From the NCBI GenBank assembly GCA_036496265.1, contig DASXLL010000056.1:1-59635 (forward strand): a stretch of 59,635 bases of DNA, given 5' to 3'. A program made the position numbers and the translations under genes. A model generated the notes under the pieces. The model did not search any database. It was not told the DNA's origin and saw only the letters and a program-made list of their open reading frames with translations. Numbering within the stretch: the first letter of the stretch is position 1; each line of letters begins with the position of its first letter. Of the stretch, positions 33,509-42,609 are shown piece by piece. This DNA is from CAYLLN01 sp036496265. GTDB lineage: Bacteria > Planctomycetota > Planctomycetia > Pirellulales > Pirellulaceae.

Positions 33509-34296
33509 GCAGCCGGCGCCATCGCGTTTGAAAGTGCCGAATTCAGATCGGCGAGCGACAGTGGGTGGGCCAGAACGGCGTCGATGCCCGATTGTTGCGC
33601 AAGAACGTGGTCTTCAGGCCGCGGAAAATGCAGCAAGAGGATGCGGCGCGCATGCGGCTGACGGTCTTGAGTAATTGACTGTTTTTTGAAAGCGGAAGCC
33701 TGTTCCCAGCCGTCAAAAATGACTATCGCGGGCGAAATCGACGAGGAAATAAGTGGGCCAAAGAGTAGCGGCGAGAATCCCAGTTGCTCAACTGCAGCCG
33801 CGATGTAGTCGTAGGCGGATAAACGAGCCGTACAAATCTGCACCGAACGACGCTTGGGCCGACTGCCGCTTGCGAGCTTAACCATGCGTGCGATGCGATC
33901 CGTGTCGGTCGCAGTGCGCGGCGAAACAACCGCGTGGTCGTCCAGCGCCAGCTCGATCGGCAGGCGCTCGCGCCAGTTTCGCCAGGCGATGCGAGTCACA
34001 CCCGCCATTGGCTTGCCGCTGCGCTGCTCTCCTTCGCTCCATGGGCCAGTCAGCACCAGCAACCGCGCGAGCGGCTCGCGTGCATGGAGGTTCTCGACGT
34101 GTTCAGCCGCGAATCGCCCGGAGCGGGATTGAACGAAGACGATCGCTTGCGGATAGCAGCCATTGCTCGAGTTAGCGGCAGCCGCTGCCGGCGATTCGAA
34201 TCGTTGGCAATCGGCATGCGTTCGCAGCCACGCGATCGCCTCCTCAAAAACCGGCTCCCGCCAGTCGCCGATGACCCAAATCGACTTTAGCGACAT
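33505..34296 (-). CDS. Receiver-like protein, probably degenerate
   Basis: 263 residues built of alternating strands and helices in two halves. The C-terminal half (RSVQICTARLSAYDYIAAAVEQLGF, then SPAIVIFDGWEQ, RILLLHFPRPEDHVLAQQSGIDAVLAHPLSLADL) resembles a response-regulator receiver with an Asp in VIFDGW, but the usual acidic pair and Lys are not clear. There is no output domain. It lies 27 bp after the HTH-PTS IIA gene, so it probably joins that signalling operon. A phosphotransfer role is a guess; I am confident only that it is a real gene. Confidence 0.62.
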   Translation of the reverse strand: MSLKSIWVIGDWREPVFEEAIAWLRTHADCQRFESPAAAAANSSNGCYPQAIVFVQSRSGRFAAEHVENLHAREPLARLLVLTGPWSEGEQRSGKPMAGVTRIAWRNWRERLPIELALDDHAVVSPRTATDTDRIARMVKLASGSRPKRRSVQICTARLSAYDYIAAAVEQLGFSPLLFGPLISSSISPAIVIFDGWEQASAFKKQSITQDRQPHARRILLLHFPRPEDHVLAQQSGIDAVLAHPLSLADLNSALSNAMAPAA

Positions 34297-34323
34297 CGTG
34301 GCGGCCCTCCTGGCCAGTGTGGG

Positions 34324-35052
34324 CTAACGGGCAGTTTGATTCTCGCTCACTTGCTCTTCGAAATTCTTCACCATGCTGACAGCTTCGGCCGCCGTGCCAG
34401 CGTCCCGCAGGCCGTCGAGAAATCCGGGAGCGGCAATCAGCCGACTGAGTCGCGCCAGCGTCCGCAGGTGCTGCGAATCATCGACCGAGCAGATCAAAAA
34501 GAAAACGTCGGTCAACTGGCCGCTTTCACTGCCGAACGGTATGCCGCTCCCCGTCTTGCCCAACGCCACAAACGGCTGGCCAAGAACGTGCGGCAGCGGC
34601 CGGCGCGGATGCAGCAGCGCGACGCCGTTGTCGAGCGCCGTGGGATGCAGTGTTTCACGAGCCTGCACCGCTTCGGCCATCTCTGCCGAGTCCCACAGCA
34701 TGCCCGTCTTAGCGGCCAACTCAACCATCGCCTTGATCACCGACGACCGCGTGCGGGCATCCAATGGAATCGCAATCGCCTCGGGCAGCAGCAGCTCGCT
34801 GATTTCGACGCTGGCGGCTTCGTGGATTGGCGCGGCCCGGTCGAGCAGCGCCTGCACTTGATGCAGATCCGCCTCCCCCGCCGCGCCAATGCGCTCTTCC
34901 AGCCAGTGGTGAATTTCCCCTTTGGAAAATCGCCAGTGCCCGGCGATTTTGCGACCAGGAACATTGCCCCGCTCGGCCAGCTTTTGCACCTGGCCAGGCG
35001 AAATATGCAGATAGCGGGCGAGGGTATCGGTATCGAAATCTTGTGTAGGCAT
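34324..35052 (-). CDS. HTH (excisionase/MerR-like) - PTS EIIA fusion
   Basis: 242 residues from ATG 35052. Residues 8-55 form an excisionase-type winged helix-turn-helix (LARYLHISPGQVQKLAERG, then WRFSKGEIHHWL). Residues about 85-235 match a PTS EIIA (PtsN-like) domain, with ETLHPTALDNGVALLHPR placing the phosphorylatable His in ALLHPR. No sugar permease gene is nearby, so it is probably a regulator that senses phosphotransfer state rather than a transport component. It lies between the kinase (upstream) and the receiver-like gene. A palindrome (35101-35174) separates it from the kinase. Confidence 0.88.
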   Translation of the reverse strand: MPTQDFDTDTLARYLHISPGQVQKLAERGNVPGRKIAGHWRFSKGEIHHWLEERIGAAGEADLHQVQALLDRAAPIHEAASVEISELLLPEAIAIPLDARTRSSVIKAMVELAAKTGMLWDSAEMAEAVQARETLHPTALDNGVALLHPRRPLPHVLGQPFVALGKTGSGIPFGSESGQLTDVFFLICSVDDSQHLRTLARLSRLIAAPGFLDGLRDAGTAAEAVSMVKNFEEQVSENQTAR

Positions 35053-35100
35053 GTAGGAATTGTGCGCGGGAGAAGCGGGCAGGTCCAGGGCGGTTTCCGG

Positions 35101-35174
35101 TGGGGCAGGCATCTTGCCTGCCTTGTTTGACTGAAATACCAACGACTCAATGGCAGGCAGGATGCCTGCCCCAC
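35101..35174. repeat. Palindromic repeat, family R6
   Basis: GGCAGGCATCTTGCCTGCC and GGCAGGCAGGATGCCTGCC are two small palindromes flanking 30 bases, with outer TGGGG/CCCCAC bases completing a larger inverted repeat. It fills the gap between the kinase stop and the next gene. Confidence 0.85.
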
Positions 35175-35175
35175 G

Positions 35176-37446
35176 TTAGAACGTATCCACCGATTCACTC
35201 GTGGTGCCAATCATATCCGGCGGGCGCGTCACCACGCTCAAGGCCTCCAGATCGGCACGAATTCGCTGCCACGTCCAAAATGCGGCGCCAAAACCAAAAA
35301 TGGCCACGATGACGAGAATGACCATCGCCGTTTGTTTCCACTGCCCATCGGCGCTAAACATCACGAGCAACAAAGCCATGAGCGGCGCGACGGGCGATGT
35401 GAACAGATAGATGCTGGCCTGGCGCCCTAGCTCAATCAGCCGCTGACGCTCCGAGGGGTCTGGCGTGCTATTGGCCAGCAATGCCGGAATAAAAACGCGG
35501 ACGCTCAGCCAGGTCGTCGCCAAAAACGGCAAGCAACAGGAGATGATTCCGCAGGCGAGCATCGAGAGCATGAAGTGCATCAGCCCTTGCAGGGAGATGA
35601 TCCCCGAAACGGCCCAAATGAAAACGGGAAAGGCAATGCCGGCGACAATCCACAAGCCGAAACCGATCGCGGCGACGCCATGGCCGAGCAACACTGCGCG
35701 GCGGCGGGCAAACGCCAGCATGTTCTCATCGACACTTTCTCCGCGATTCAACTTCTGAAGCGCGCGAGCCATCGGCACGGCCCACCTAATCACCAACACC
35801 GAACCGAGCGTATAGAGCACCGGATTTAGGACTTGGGCAGACATCCAAAAGGCGTTGACGAATGCCTCCTGTCTCGGTTTATCCAATGGCTCGACGGCTT
35901 CGGGCAGATAAACAAAGGCGTTGTAAAAAAGATTGAATCCGCCTGCCGCCAGGAAGATCGGTAAATTCGTTGGAAAGAGGGAGAACTTGGGAAACTGACG
36001 AGCAAAGTGTCGCCACCCGCTTTTGAGATCGTTGACTAGGTCCCAGGCCCGTGGATTGAGGCACAACATGATCTCGCGGGCCATTGCCGCGCCGTCCGGC
36101 GGGCGCTGCGCCGGATCAGGCGAAAGCGTCTTTCGCAGCACATGTTCCAGACGCATCGCGACCGGATCGCGCAGCACGCTCGACGCAGAAGGCTTGTCTT
36201 GTCGGCGACGTTTAGCCATCGCCGTCAGCATCGCCGTCCAACCATCCTCCATGTCGTCTTCGTAAAACGGCCGCTCGCCGTAAAGCAGCTCCCACAGCAC
36301 GACAGCTAGCGAGTAGAGGTCGCTGCGGCCGTCGAGATCTTGCGGCTCCCGCTCGTGCGCCGGATTGCAGGCCTCAATCTGCTCGGGCGACATATAGGCC
36401 AGGCTGCCGCCGAAATAGGCCGCGGGGCTAGCGCCGTCGAGCTGCGAGCAAAAGCTGATATTGAAATCGGCCAGTTTCGGCGAGCCGTCGGCCGTGAGCA
36501 GCACATTCGCCGGTTTCACATCGCGGTGCAGGACGCCCTGCCGATGGGCATGATCGAGTGCGTACGCGAGTTGAATGCCCAGGCGGCAAACCGTTTCCGG
36601 CCAACCCGCAGCCGCCAGTCGCCGCTCCAGTCGCGAAGTATCGGCCGCACCGGTGCCGCTTTTTTCCACTGCTTCGCGAACCGCTGTCATCAGCAGCGAG
36701 CCGTTGCGGGCCGCCGGCGCGGTGAGCCGCACGTGTTTGCAAACCTCGGCCAACGTGCCTCCCGGTGCAAACTGCATGTACAAGAGCCGCACCTTCTGCC
36801 CCGGCAACGTCCGCTGGTCATAAACGCGGATGATGTTCGGGTGCTCCAGCGTCGCCAGCGTTTGCGGCTCATTTCCTTTGTCGGCCGAAAGCTTCAAAGC
36901 CACCAGCCGCTGCATCGAAACCTGCCGGGCCAGGAAAACGCTCCCGAATGCTCCTTTGCCTAGCTCGACGAGCAAATCAAAGTCATCCACCTTTTGGCCG
37001 GCCGCAAAGCCTTCGATTTTTCGGCCCGTGCAGACCTGCGTCGTGACCGAAAAATCGGCCGTGCCCATCAAACGGCGAAGGGCATCGGCCGAGCGCGGGA
37101 AGCGTTGGTAGTAGTCGCGTGGCGACACGTTGTCGCCGGCCGTGCGGCGGATGTGATATTCCTCATAGATCAGATCACAGGGCGGCTCCCCGTTTTCCAG
37201 CAGTTCCGGGAACTCGGTCGTGTACGTTTCCAGCGGCTTTTTCCGGCCCCGCTGCGTCCGTTGCTCCAAATCCACCTTCACCAGCTCGATGAGAACCATC
37301 CGGCGGTGCGTCGGCGGCTCGGGTGGCAGAAATTCGACCAGTGTTGGCTCGCCGCCGGTGTCCCAGGTAGCGATGAACCGCTCCAAACGCGCGGACAGAT
37401 CGTCCCAGGCAAACGTCGCGGCTTCGGCGGTTTGTTGCAGCGTCAT
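35176..37446 (-). CDS. Ser/Thr protein kinase with C-terminal multi-helix membrane domain
   Basis: 756 residues. An N-terminal charged region (about 1-145) resembles the pre-kinase segment of planctomycete kinases. The kinase domain (about 155-455) has VELGKGAFGSVFLA, the VALKL lysine, HRDVKPANVLL near residue 305 and GSLAYMSPEQ. The metal-binding DFG is replaced by DFN (KLADFNISF, near residue 325). Five or six helices follow (about 480-735). The divergent ECF sigma gene starts 107 bp away, and the two may form a regulatory pair. Substrates are unknown; DFN variants recur in this phylum and may stay active (uncertain). Confidence 0.9.
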   Translation of the reverse strand: MTLQQTAEAATFAWDDLSARLERFIATWDTGGEPTLVEFLPPEPPTHRRMVLIELVKVDLEQRTQRGRKKPLETYTTEFPELLENGEPPCDLIYEEYHIRRTAGDNVSPRDYYQRFPRSADALRRLMGTADFSVTTQVCTGRKIEGFAAGQKVDDFDLLVELGKGAFGSVFLARQVSMQRLVALKLSADKGNEPQTLATLEHPNIIRVYDQRTLPGQKVRLLYMQFAPGGTLAEVCKHVRLTAPAARNGSLLMTAVREAVEKSGTGAADTSRLERRLAAAGWPETVCRLGIQLAYALDHAHRQGVLHRDVKPANVLLTADGSPKLADFNISFCSQLDGASPAAYFGGSLAYMSPEQIEACNPAHEREPQDLDGRSDLYSLAVVLWELLYGERPFYEDDMEDGWTAMLTAMAKRRRQDKPSASSVLRDPVAMRLEHVLRKTLSPDPAQRPPDGAAMAREIMLCLNPRAWDLVNDLKSGWRHFARQFPKFSLFPTNLPIFLAAGGFNLFYNAFVYLPEAVEPLDKPRQEAFVNAFWMSAQVLNPVLYTLGSVLVIRWAVPMARALQKLNRGESVDENMLAFARRRAVLLGHGVAAIGFGLWIVAGIAFPVFIWAVSGIISLQGLMHFMLSMLACGIISCCLPFLATTWLSVRVFIPALLANSTPDPSERQRLIELGRQASIYLFTSPVAPLMALLLVMFSADGQWKQTAMVILVIVAIFGFGAAFWTWQRIRADLEALSVVTRPPDMIGTTSESVDTF

Positions 37447-37473
37447 GGCAATCGGGCAAGAGGCAAATTTGGT

Positions 37474-37502
37474 TGTAGTGAATACTACGGTAGTTGACTA
37501 CA
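37474..37502. promoter_or_regulatory. Nested palindromic operator between kinase and sigma genes
   Basis: TGTAGT at 37474-37479 and ACTACA at 37497-37502 enclose inner half-sites ACTAC and GTAGT, giving four alternating half-sites in 29 bp. The half-site ACTACA/TGTAGT resembles that of BlaI/MecI-type repressors (family knowledge). A TTGACT at 37494-37499 could serve as a -35 for the sigma gene. No blaI gene is in the window. Confidence 0.5.
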
Positions 37503-37552
37503 CTGGCTGCGCGGCTGGTTTGCTCTTCTCGGCATTTTCAATCGGCCCTCCT

Positions 37553-38149
37553 ATGAGCGAAGACCTAATCGCCCGAATTCGTGAGCGCGACCGGCAAGCA
37601 CTAGCGGAATTCATTGCTAGTCACCGGCTGCAGCTCATGGCGTTCATCGAACGGCAACTGGGGGCGGCGCTGCGGCGAAAAATTGAGCCGGACGATGTTT
37701 ATCAGGAGGCCAGCGCCGAGGCGCTCCGGGCGCTCGCGACGGCAGAGCTCGGCGACCGTGATCCGTTTTCGTGGCTCTGTCAAATTACGGAGCATCGGAT
37801 CATCGACTTGCACCGGCGTTTTTTTGGCGCCCAAAAGCGCGACGCGGCCAAAGAAGTGCCTCTGGGTTCATCCCGCGGCACGGATTCGCAGTCCGGCGGC
37901 CTCATCAATCTGCTCGTCGCCAGCATGACCACGCCCAGCCAGGTTTTCTCGCGAAACGCCCGCGAGGAGCGGCTGCTGGAGGCAATGGGCAAATTGCCCG
38001 AAGAGCAGCAAACTGCGCTGAAGTTGCGCTATATCGAAAATCTGCCCAGCAAAGAGATCGCCGAGCGACTGGGCAAAACCGACGCCGCCGTCCGCGTCAT
38101 GTTAACGCGGTCACTCAAGCGCCTCCACGAATTGCTCGGCGAGCCGTAA
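37553..38149 (+). CDS. ECF-type sigma-70 factor
   Basis: 198 residues from ATG 37553. Region 2 is readable (RRKIEPDDVYQEASAEALRAL, then DPFSWLCQITEHRIIDLHRR) and region 4 has LPEEQQTALKLRYIENLPSKEIAERLGKTDAAVRVMLTRSLKRLHELL. This is a small, group-4 architecture with no extension. It is divergent from the Ser/Thr kinase, an arrangement common in planctomycetes where the kinase may control the sigma factor. It is probably a regulon switch for envelope or stress genes (inference). The longer upstream frame (37220) runs antisense to the kinase and is rejected. Confidence 0.92.
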   Translation: MSEDLIARIRERDRQALAEFIASHRLQLMAFIERQLGAALRRKIEPDDVYQEASAEALRALATAELGDRDPFSWLCQITEHRIIDLHRRFFGAQKRDAAKEVPLGSSRGTDSQSGGLINLLVASMTTPSQVFSRNAREERLLEAMGKLPEEQQTALKLRYIENLPSKEIAERLGKTDAAVRVMLTRSLKRLHELLGEP

Positions 38150-38186
38150 TTTGGTTCTTCGGTTCTTCGGCGGGTGGCTGGGTTTT

Positions 38187-38208
38187 GCGAAGCATAACCC
38201 GGCTTCGC
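38187..38208. repeat. Small palindrome after the sigma gene
   Basis: Arms GCGAAGC/GCTTCGC separated by 8 bases, within a repeat-like stretch that ends at the stop of the convergent aminoacylase gene. Confidence 0.5.
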
Positions 38209-38214
38209 CGCGCC

Positions 38215-39768
38215 CTACGGCTTCACCGGATGCCGAATCGCCTTCCCCGCGAGTCTTTCGGTCGGCTTCTCGTTCTCCACGGCAACCTGCCCGTTCACCA
38301 GCACCAGCTTCGTCCCCGTCGCCCATTGCAGCGGCTTATCGTATGTCGCCGTGTCACGGAACGTCGCCGGATCAAACACCACCACGTCCGCATAATAACC
38401 AGCCTTCAAAAAGCCTCGATCCGGAAGACTCAGCACTTCAGCCGGCAAGCCGCTCGCGCTATAAATCGCCTGCGCCAGCGGAATGATCTTGCCCTCAATC
38501 GCATAGCGGCCAATTTTCCGCGGAAACGTGCCAAATGCCCGCGGATGCGGCTGAGCCGGCGAATCCAGCGACTGCGTGCTCCCATCGCTGGCCGTCGCAA
38601 CCCACGGCTCGCGCATGAACAGCCGCACTTCATCCTCATTCATTCCGAAGGACACGATCTGAGCCCCGCCACGCCGCATCACGTCGAGCGTTACGTCGAA
38701 CGGTGTCTGATTCGTCAGTTTTGCGATTTCGGCCAGATTCTTGCCTTGCCAACTGCGCTCGGGCGAAAAACTGGCAATCATGACCGCTGAGCCGCCATCG
38801 CGCTCTTTTAGAGCGCTTTCAATCCTCGACCGCAATTTCGGCCCCTTTGCCGGATCATCGAGCCCCGCTTTCAGTTTCTCCCACGATCGGTATTCGTCCG
38901 GAATCAGCGTCGCCGACAGCGAGGTGCTGCTCGCCGTGTACGGATACTGATCCGCCGTGACGCGCTGACCGCCCTCCCGCGCCCCCTTGAGTTTGTTGAT
39001 CGCATCCGGCGCCAATCCCCAATTCGACCTCCCGCTGACCTTGATATGCGACACATGCACCGGCAGCTTAGCCTCGCGGCCGATCTTCAAAATCTCGTCC
39101 AGCGATTCCAGCAGCTGCGATCCTTCATTGCGAATATGCGACGCATAAATCCCGCCATGCTTGCCCACCACTTCCGCAATCGCGACCAGCTCGTCGGTCT
39201 TTGAAAACGATCCCGGCGTGTAAATCAACCCCGTCGCCATTCCACAAGCGCCGTCCTTCATCGCCCGCTCGGCGAGCTCCCGCATCTTTTCCAGCTCCTC
39301 CGGCGACGGCGGCCGATTCTTGTCCCCCGCCATCACCTGATTACGCAGACTTCCATGCGGCAGCAGATGCAGAATATTCGTCCCCGCGCCGTCCGTATCA
39401 ATCTTCTTGTAATATGCCCCCACATCGACCGGCCCCGACCCGCAGTTCCCCGTCACCACCGTCGTGCAGCCCTGCATTAGAAAATTCGCGTTTGATCTCG
39501 TCTTCGCCTGCACGATACCGCTATCGCTGTGCGAATGCAGGTCGATAAACCCCGGAGCAACGATCAGTCCCTTGCAATCAACGCTCCGCGGCGACCCCGC
39601 CACCTCAAACTTGCCCACAGCCACAATGCGATCGCCCTTGATCGCCACATCGCCGACTGAGCCTTCGGCGTTGCTGCCGTCGTAAACCGTTCCGCCGCGC
39701 AGCACGAGATCAGCAGAAATGGGATCGGCAGTTACGAGCGCCAAAGCGAAAAGTAGAGTTGCAGACAT
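38215..39768 (-). CDS. N-acyl-D-amino-acid deacylase family (D-aminoacylase-like amidohydrolase)
   Basis: 517 residues with a short signal-like N-terminus. The amidohydrolase fold is shown by VAPGFIDLHSHSD (metal His pair) near residue 72, then the SHIRNEG and VHVSHIKVSG segments that supply further ligands, and a late ASDGSTQSLDSP Asp region. It should remove N-acyl groups from D-amino acids (or a related dipeptide) and act outside the cytoplasm. It is a single gene. The 167-base gap upstream (39769-39935) holds a heptamer repeat before the divergent sulfatase. Confidence 0.9.
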   Translation of the reverse strand: MSATLLFALALVTADPISADLVLRGGTVYDGSNAEGSVGDVAIKGDRIVAVGKFEVAGSPRSVDCKGLIVAPGFIDLHSHSDSGIVQAKTRSNANFLMQGCTTVVTGNCGSGPVDVGAYYKKIDTDGAGTNILHLLPHGSLRNQVMAGDKNRPPSPEELEKMRELAERAMKDGACGMATGLIYTPGSFSKTDELVAIAEVVGKHGGIYASHIRNEGSQLLESLDEILKIGREAKLPVHVSHIKVSGRSNWGLAPDAINKLKGAREGGQRVTADQYPYTASSTSLSATLIPDEYRSWEKLKAGLDDPAKGPKLRSRIESALKERDGGSAVMIASFSPERSWQGKNLAEIAKLTNQTPFDVTLDVMRRGGAQIVSFGMNEDEVRLFMREPWVATASDGSTQSLDSPAQPHPRAFGTFPRKIGRYAIEGKIIPLAQAIYSASGLPAEVLSLPDRGFLKAGYYADVVVFDPATFRDTATYDKPLQWATGTKLVLVNGQVAVENEKPTERLAGKAIRHPVKP

Positions 39769-39854
39769 TTACGTGTCAGGTAGCTGGAGTCAGTCGGCGA
39801 CGATAATAGAAAGCCGTAATCAAAGAACTTCGACACAGCCGCAAAACAGCACAG

Positions 39855-39889
39855 AGTAGTCAGTACTCAGTACTTCGTACTCCCTACTG
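39855..39889. repeat. Heptamer tandem repeat upstream of the sulfatase
   Basis: Five units in a row: AGTAGTC, AGTACTC, AGTACTT, CGTACTC, CCTACTG. It ends 46 bases before the sulfatase ATG. Confidence 0.8.
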
Positions 39890-39935
39890 CATGTATAACG
39901 AACCATTGTCCTGTTCGCAAACCTCCAATACCACC

Positions 39936-41360
39936 ATGTCACGCCCCCTATTTCTTAGCTTCCTTGCCGTCGCATTATTGGCTGCGGATATCGCTTCGTC
40001 TCGATCTGCCGACCGCCCGCCCAACGTCATCCTGATCCTCATCGACGACATGGGCTGGACCGATCTATCGTGCTACGGCAGCTCGTTTTACGAAACTCCG
40101 AACATCGACCGCCTCGCCGCCAGCGGCATGCGGCTGACCCACGGCTATTCCGCCTGCACCGTCTGTTCACCCACGCGAGCGGCCGTCATGACCGGTAAGT
40201 ATCCGGGCCGGCTGCATATCACCGACTGGATCGAAGGCTCGAAGCGGCCCTATGCCAAGCTAAAAGTGCCCGATTGGCGAATGCACCTGCCGCACGAAGA
40301 AATCACCATCGCCGAGACGTTCAAAGCCAACGGCTACGCGACCTGCCACATCGGCAAATGGCATCTCGGCGGCCCAGAGTACGCCCCCACGACACAGGGC
40401 TTCGACATCAACATCGCCGGCACCCACGCCGGCTCGCCGCCGACCTATTTCTTTCCCTACAAGAACAACAACAGCTCGCTGCCCGGCCTCGAAAACGGAC
40501 GGCCGGGAGAGTATTTGACGGATCGCCTGACGGACGAGGCCATCAAGTTCGTCTCTGCCGCCAAAGATAAGCCGTTCTTTCTCTACATGCCGTTTTACGC
40601 CGTTCACACTCCGCTGATGGCCAAGCCCGAGAAGATCGCCAAATATCAAGCGAAGGCCAAGCCGGAAAACCCCCAACATAATGCCACGTATGCCGCCATG
40701 ATCGAAAGCCTCGACGAAGGCATTGGCCGCCTCATGGCGCATTTAGACCAACTCAAGCTCCGCGACAACACCATCGTCGTTTTCACCAGTGACAACGGCG
40801 GCTTAAAGCTCAACCAGGTCACCTCCAATGATCCCGCCCGCGCCGGCAAAGGCTCCGTCTATGAAGGTGGCATCCGCGTGCCGTATATCTTCTCCTACGG
40901 GCCCAAAATTCGCGCCGGCGCGACAAGCGACGCGGCTGTCATGAGCATTGATCTCTTCCCAACGCTTGTGGAATTGTGTGGCTTATCGCCCAAGCCCGAA
41001 AAGCCAGCTTGGGATGGCGTGAGCGTCGCTTCGGTGCTCTTAGAAAAGGAGCCCACCAAACGTGACACGCTCTATTGGCACTACCCGCACTATCACCCCG
41101 GCGGCGCTACGCCCTACGGCGCCGTTCGCTCTGGCGATTGGCGGCTCGTCGAGTTTTACGAGAATGGTAAGACAGAACTCTACAACCTGAAGGACGATGT
41201 TGGCGAATCGAAAGACTTGGCCAACTCACAGCCGCAAAAACGCGACGAATTGCTCAGCCTGTTGCGAAAATGGCGCAGCGAAGTCGGCGCCCAGATGCCT
41301 ACTCCCAATCCCGAATACAACGCCGAGCGCGACGCGCAACAAATGGGCTGGCAAAGGTAA
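39936..41360 (+). CDS. Secreted sulfatase
   Basis: 474 residues from ATG 39936; the longer frame from 39891 adds 15 residues without a clear reason. The signal peptide (MSRPLFLSFLAVALLAADIA) is followed by metal-binding Asp37-Asp38 in ILIDDMGW and the sulfatase signature CSPTR, in which Cys77 is converted to formylglycine. The GKWHLGG and FTSDNGG segments complete the active site. Exported sulfatases are abundant in this group and remove sulfate esters from polysaccharides. The anaerobic maturase needed to make formylglycine is not in the window. Confidence 0.93.
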   Translation: MSRPLFLSFLAVALLAADIASSRSADRPPNVILILIDDMGWTDLSCYGSSFYETPNIDRLAASGMRLTHGYSACTVCSPTRAAVMTGKYPGRLHITDWIEGSKRPYAKLKVPDWRMHLPHEEITIAETFKANGYATCHIGKWHLGGPEYAPTTQGFDINIAGTHAGSPPTYFFPYKNNNSSLPGLENGRPGEYLTDRLTDEAIKFVSAAKDKPFFLYMPFYAVHTPLMAKPEKIAKYQAKAKPENPQHNATYAAMIESLDEGIGRLMAHLDQLKLRDNTIVVFTSDNGGLKLNQVTSNDPARAGKGSVYEGGIRVPYIFSYGPKIRAGATSDAAVMSIDLFPTLVELCGLSPKPEKPAWDGVSVASVLLEKEPTKRDTLYWHYPHYHPGGATPYGAVRSGDWRLVEFYENGKTELYNLKDDVGESKDLANSQPQKRDELLSLLRKWRSEVGAQMPTPNPEYNAERDAQQMGWQR

Positions 41361-41374
41361 GGCGAAAGCCAAAT

Positions 41375-41396
41375 CGTAGGGTGGGCTATGCCCACC
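41375..41396. repeat. REP-like palindrome, family R1 short copy
   Basis: CGTAGGGTGGGCTATGCCCACC: the R1 outer parts joined without the inner GCGAGC hairpin, between the stops of the convergent sulfatase and SoxC-like genes. Confidence 0.65.
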
Positions 41397-41397
41397 T

Positions 41398-42576
41398 TTA
41401 CACGTCGATCGTCCGCTGCACCTGCTGATACGCTTCCCAGTAAGTCTTCTTCAGAGCGATCTCATCGTCCTCCGCCGCCGGCTGCATGCGGCCATTCACA
41501 TCCACTCCGCGCGACACCAGTGTATGCTTGCCGGACGCCACCGCGCCTAAGTCAATCGAGAAAAACCGCCAGCAATATTTTTCGTTCGGCTTGTCGTCGA
41601 TCTTTGCATCGCGCCATTCGCCGTCGTCCAATTTGACTTGCACCGACTTGATCGGCGTGCCGTCACCCCACACGGCACCATACGCTTTGAGCGGCGTTTT
41701 GCCGTCTTGCTCCGGACGACGCGTAACTCGAGCAATCACCGACTTAAGATTCATCTTCGCCACGGAGCTCTCGACGAAAACCACCTGACCATCCTGCCGC
41801 TCACCGCGAACCGTCACATAATCGCGCCCCATGAATCGGCCCATATATCGGCGATTCCGGACTTCAATCCGCGTCAACCATTTCACATTCGCAATGCCAT
41901 ACCAGCCCGGCACGATCAACCGCAGCGGCGCCCCGTTCCGCGGCTCCATCGGCTGCCCATTCCGCTCATAAGCCACAATCAAATCCAGCCGCATCGCGTC
42001 TTCCAGCGACATACTGCGGCCAAACGGCACCTCGATTGTCAATTCCCGCGGCGTTCCCTTCCGCAGCGTCTCGTTCTGCTTATCGACGCCTAAAAAGACG
42101 ACTTCCAGGGCTCCCGCTTTGATGCCGCAATCTTTCAGCAGCGCCGCCAGCGGCGTTCCGGTCCAGCGGCTGTTATAGACAGCACCCGAAAATCCCGCCG
42201 ACGAGCCATTACCCGAGCATTCCAGTGTCATCAAGCGATCTTCGCGCGGCAACGCTTTAATTTCATTGATCGTCAGCTTGCGCGGCCGCTCAACAAGACC
42301 GCTGATCTCCAGCTGAAAGCCGGCTGAATCGACTTTCGGCATTCCGTAGTGCTGAACGCTAAAAACCTGGTCCTGCGGCGTGAGCCATTCGTCGAGCGTT
42401 TCCCAATCGAGGCTGTCGGGCTTGGCCCGCGGCACGTTTTGAAACGGCACCAGTTCTTCGGCGGCGTCCTGACCGGCAAAGACAAACGACGGCAGGCTCA
42501 TCGCGGCCAGGCCAGCTCCAAACGAAGTAAGCCCAGCCCTCAACACAGCCCGCCGCGAAGCCACGCCGATACTCAT
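41398..42576 (-). CDS. SoxC/sulfite-oxidase-like molybdopterin oxidoreductase
   Basis: 392 residues from ATG 42576, eight bases after AAGGAG. A twin-arginine leader (SRRAVLRAGL) precedes the molybdopterin domain, with LMTLECSGNG placing the molybdenum-ligating Cys at residue 120, and a C-terminal dimerisation domain. The family oxidises sulfite or related substrates in the periplasm, passing electrons to a cytochrome; the adjacent cupredoxin gene (33 bp upstream) and two c-type-heme-bearing proteins of this operon could be partners. It is the last gene of the four-gene block 46815-41398. Confidence 0.88.
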   Translation of the reverse strand: MSIGVASRRAVLRAGLTSFGAGLAAMSLPSFVFAGQDAAEELVPFQNVPRAKPDSLDWETLDEWLTPQDQVFSVQHYGMPKVDSAGFQLEISGLVERPRKLTINEIKALPREDRLMTLECSGNGSSAGFSGAVYNSRWTGTPLAALLKDCGIKAGALEVVFLGVDKQNETLRKGTPRELTIEVPFGRSMSLEDAMRLDLIVAYERNGQPMEPRNGAPLRLIVPGWYGIANVKWLTRIEVRNRRYMGRFMGRDYVTVRGERQDGQVVFVESSVAKMNLKSVIARVTRRPEQDGKTPLKAYGAVWGDGTPIKSVQVKLDDGEWRDAKIDDKPNEKYCWRFFSIDLGAVASGKHTLVSRGVDVNGRMQPAAEDDEIALKKTYWEAYQQVQRTIDV

Positions 42577-42609
42577 TTGAATATTCTCCTTAACCACGAC
42601 TCACTCTGC

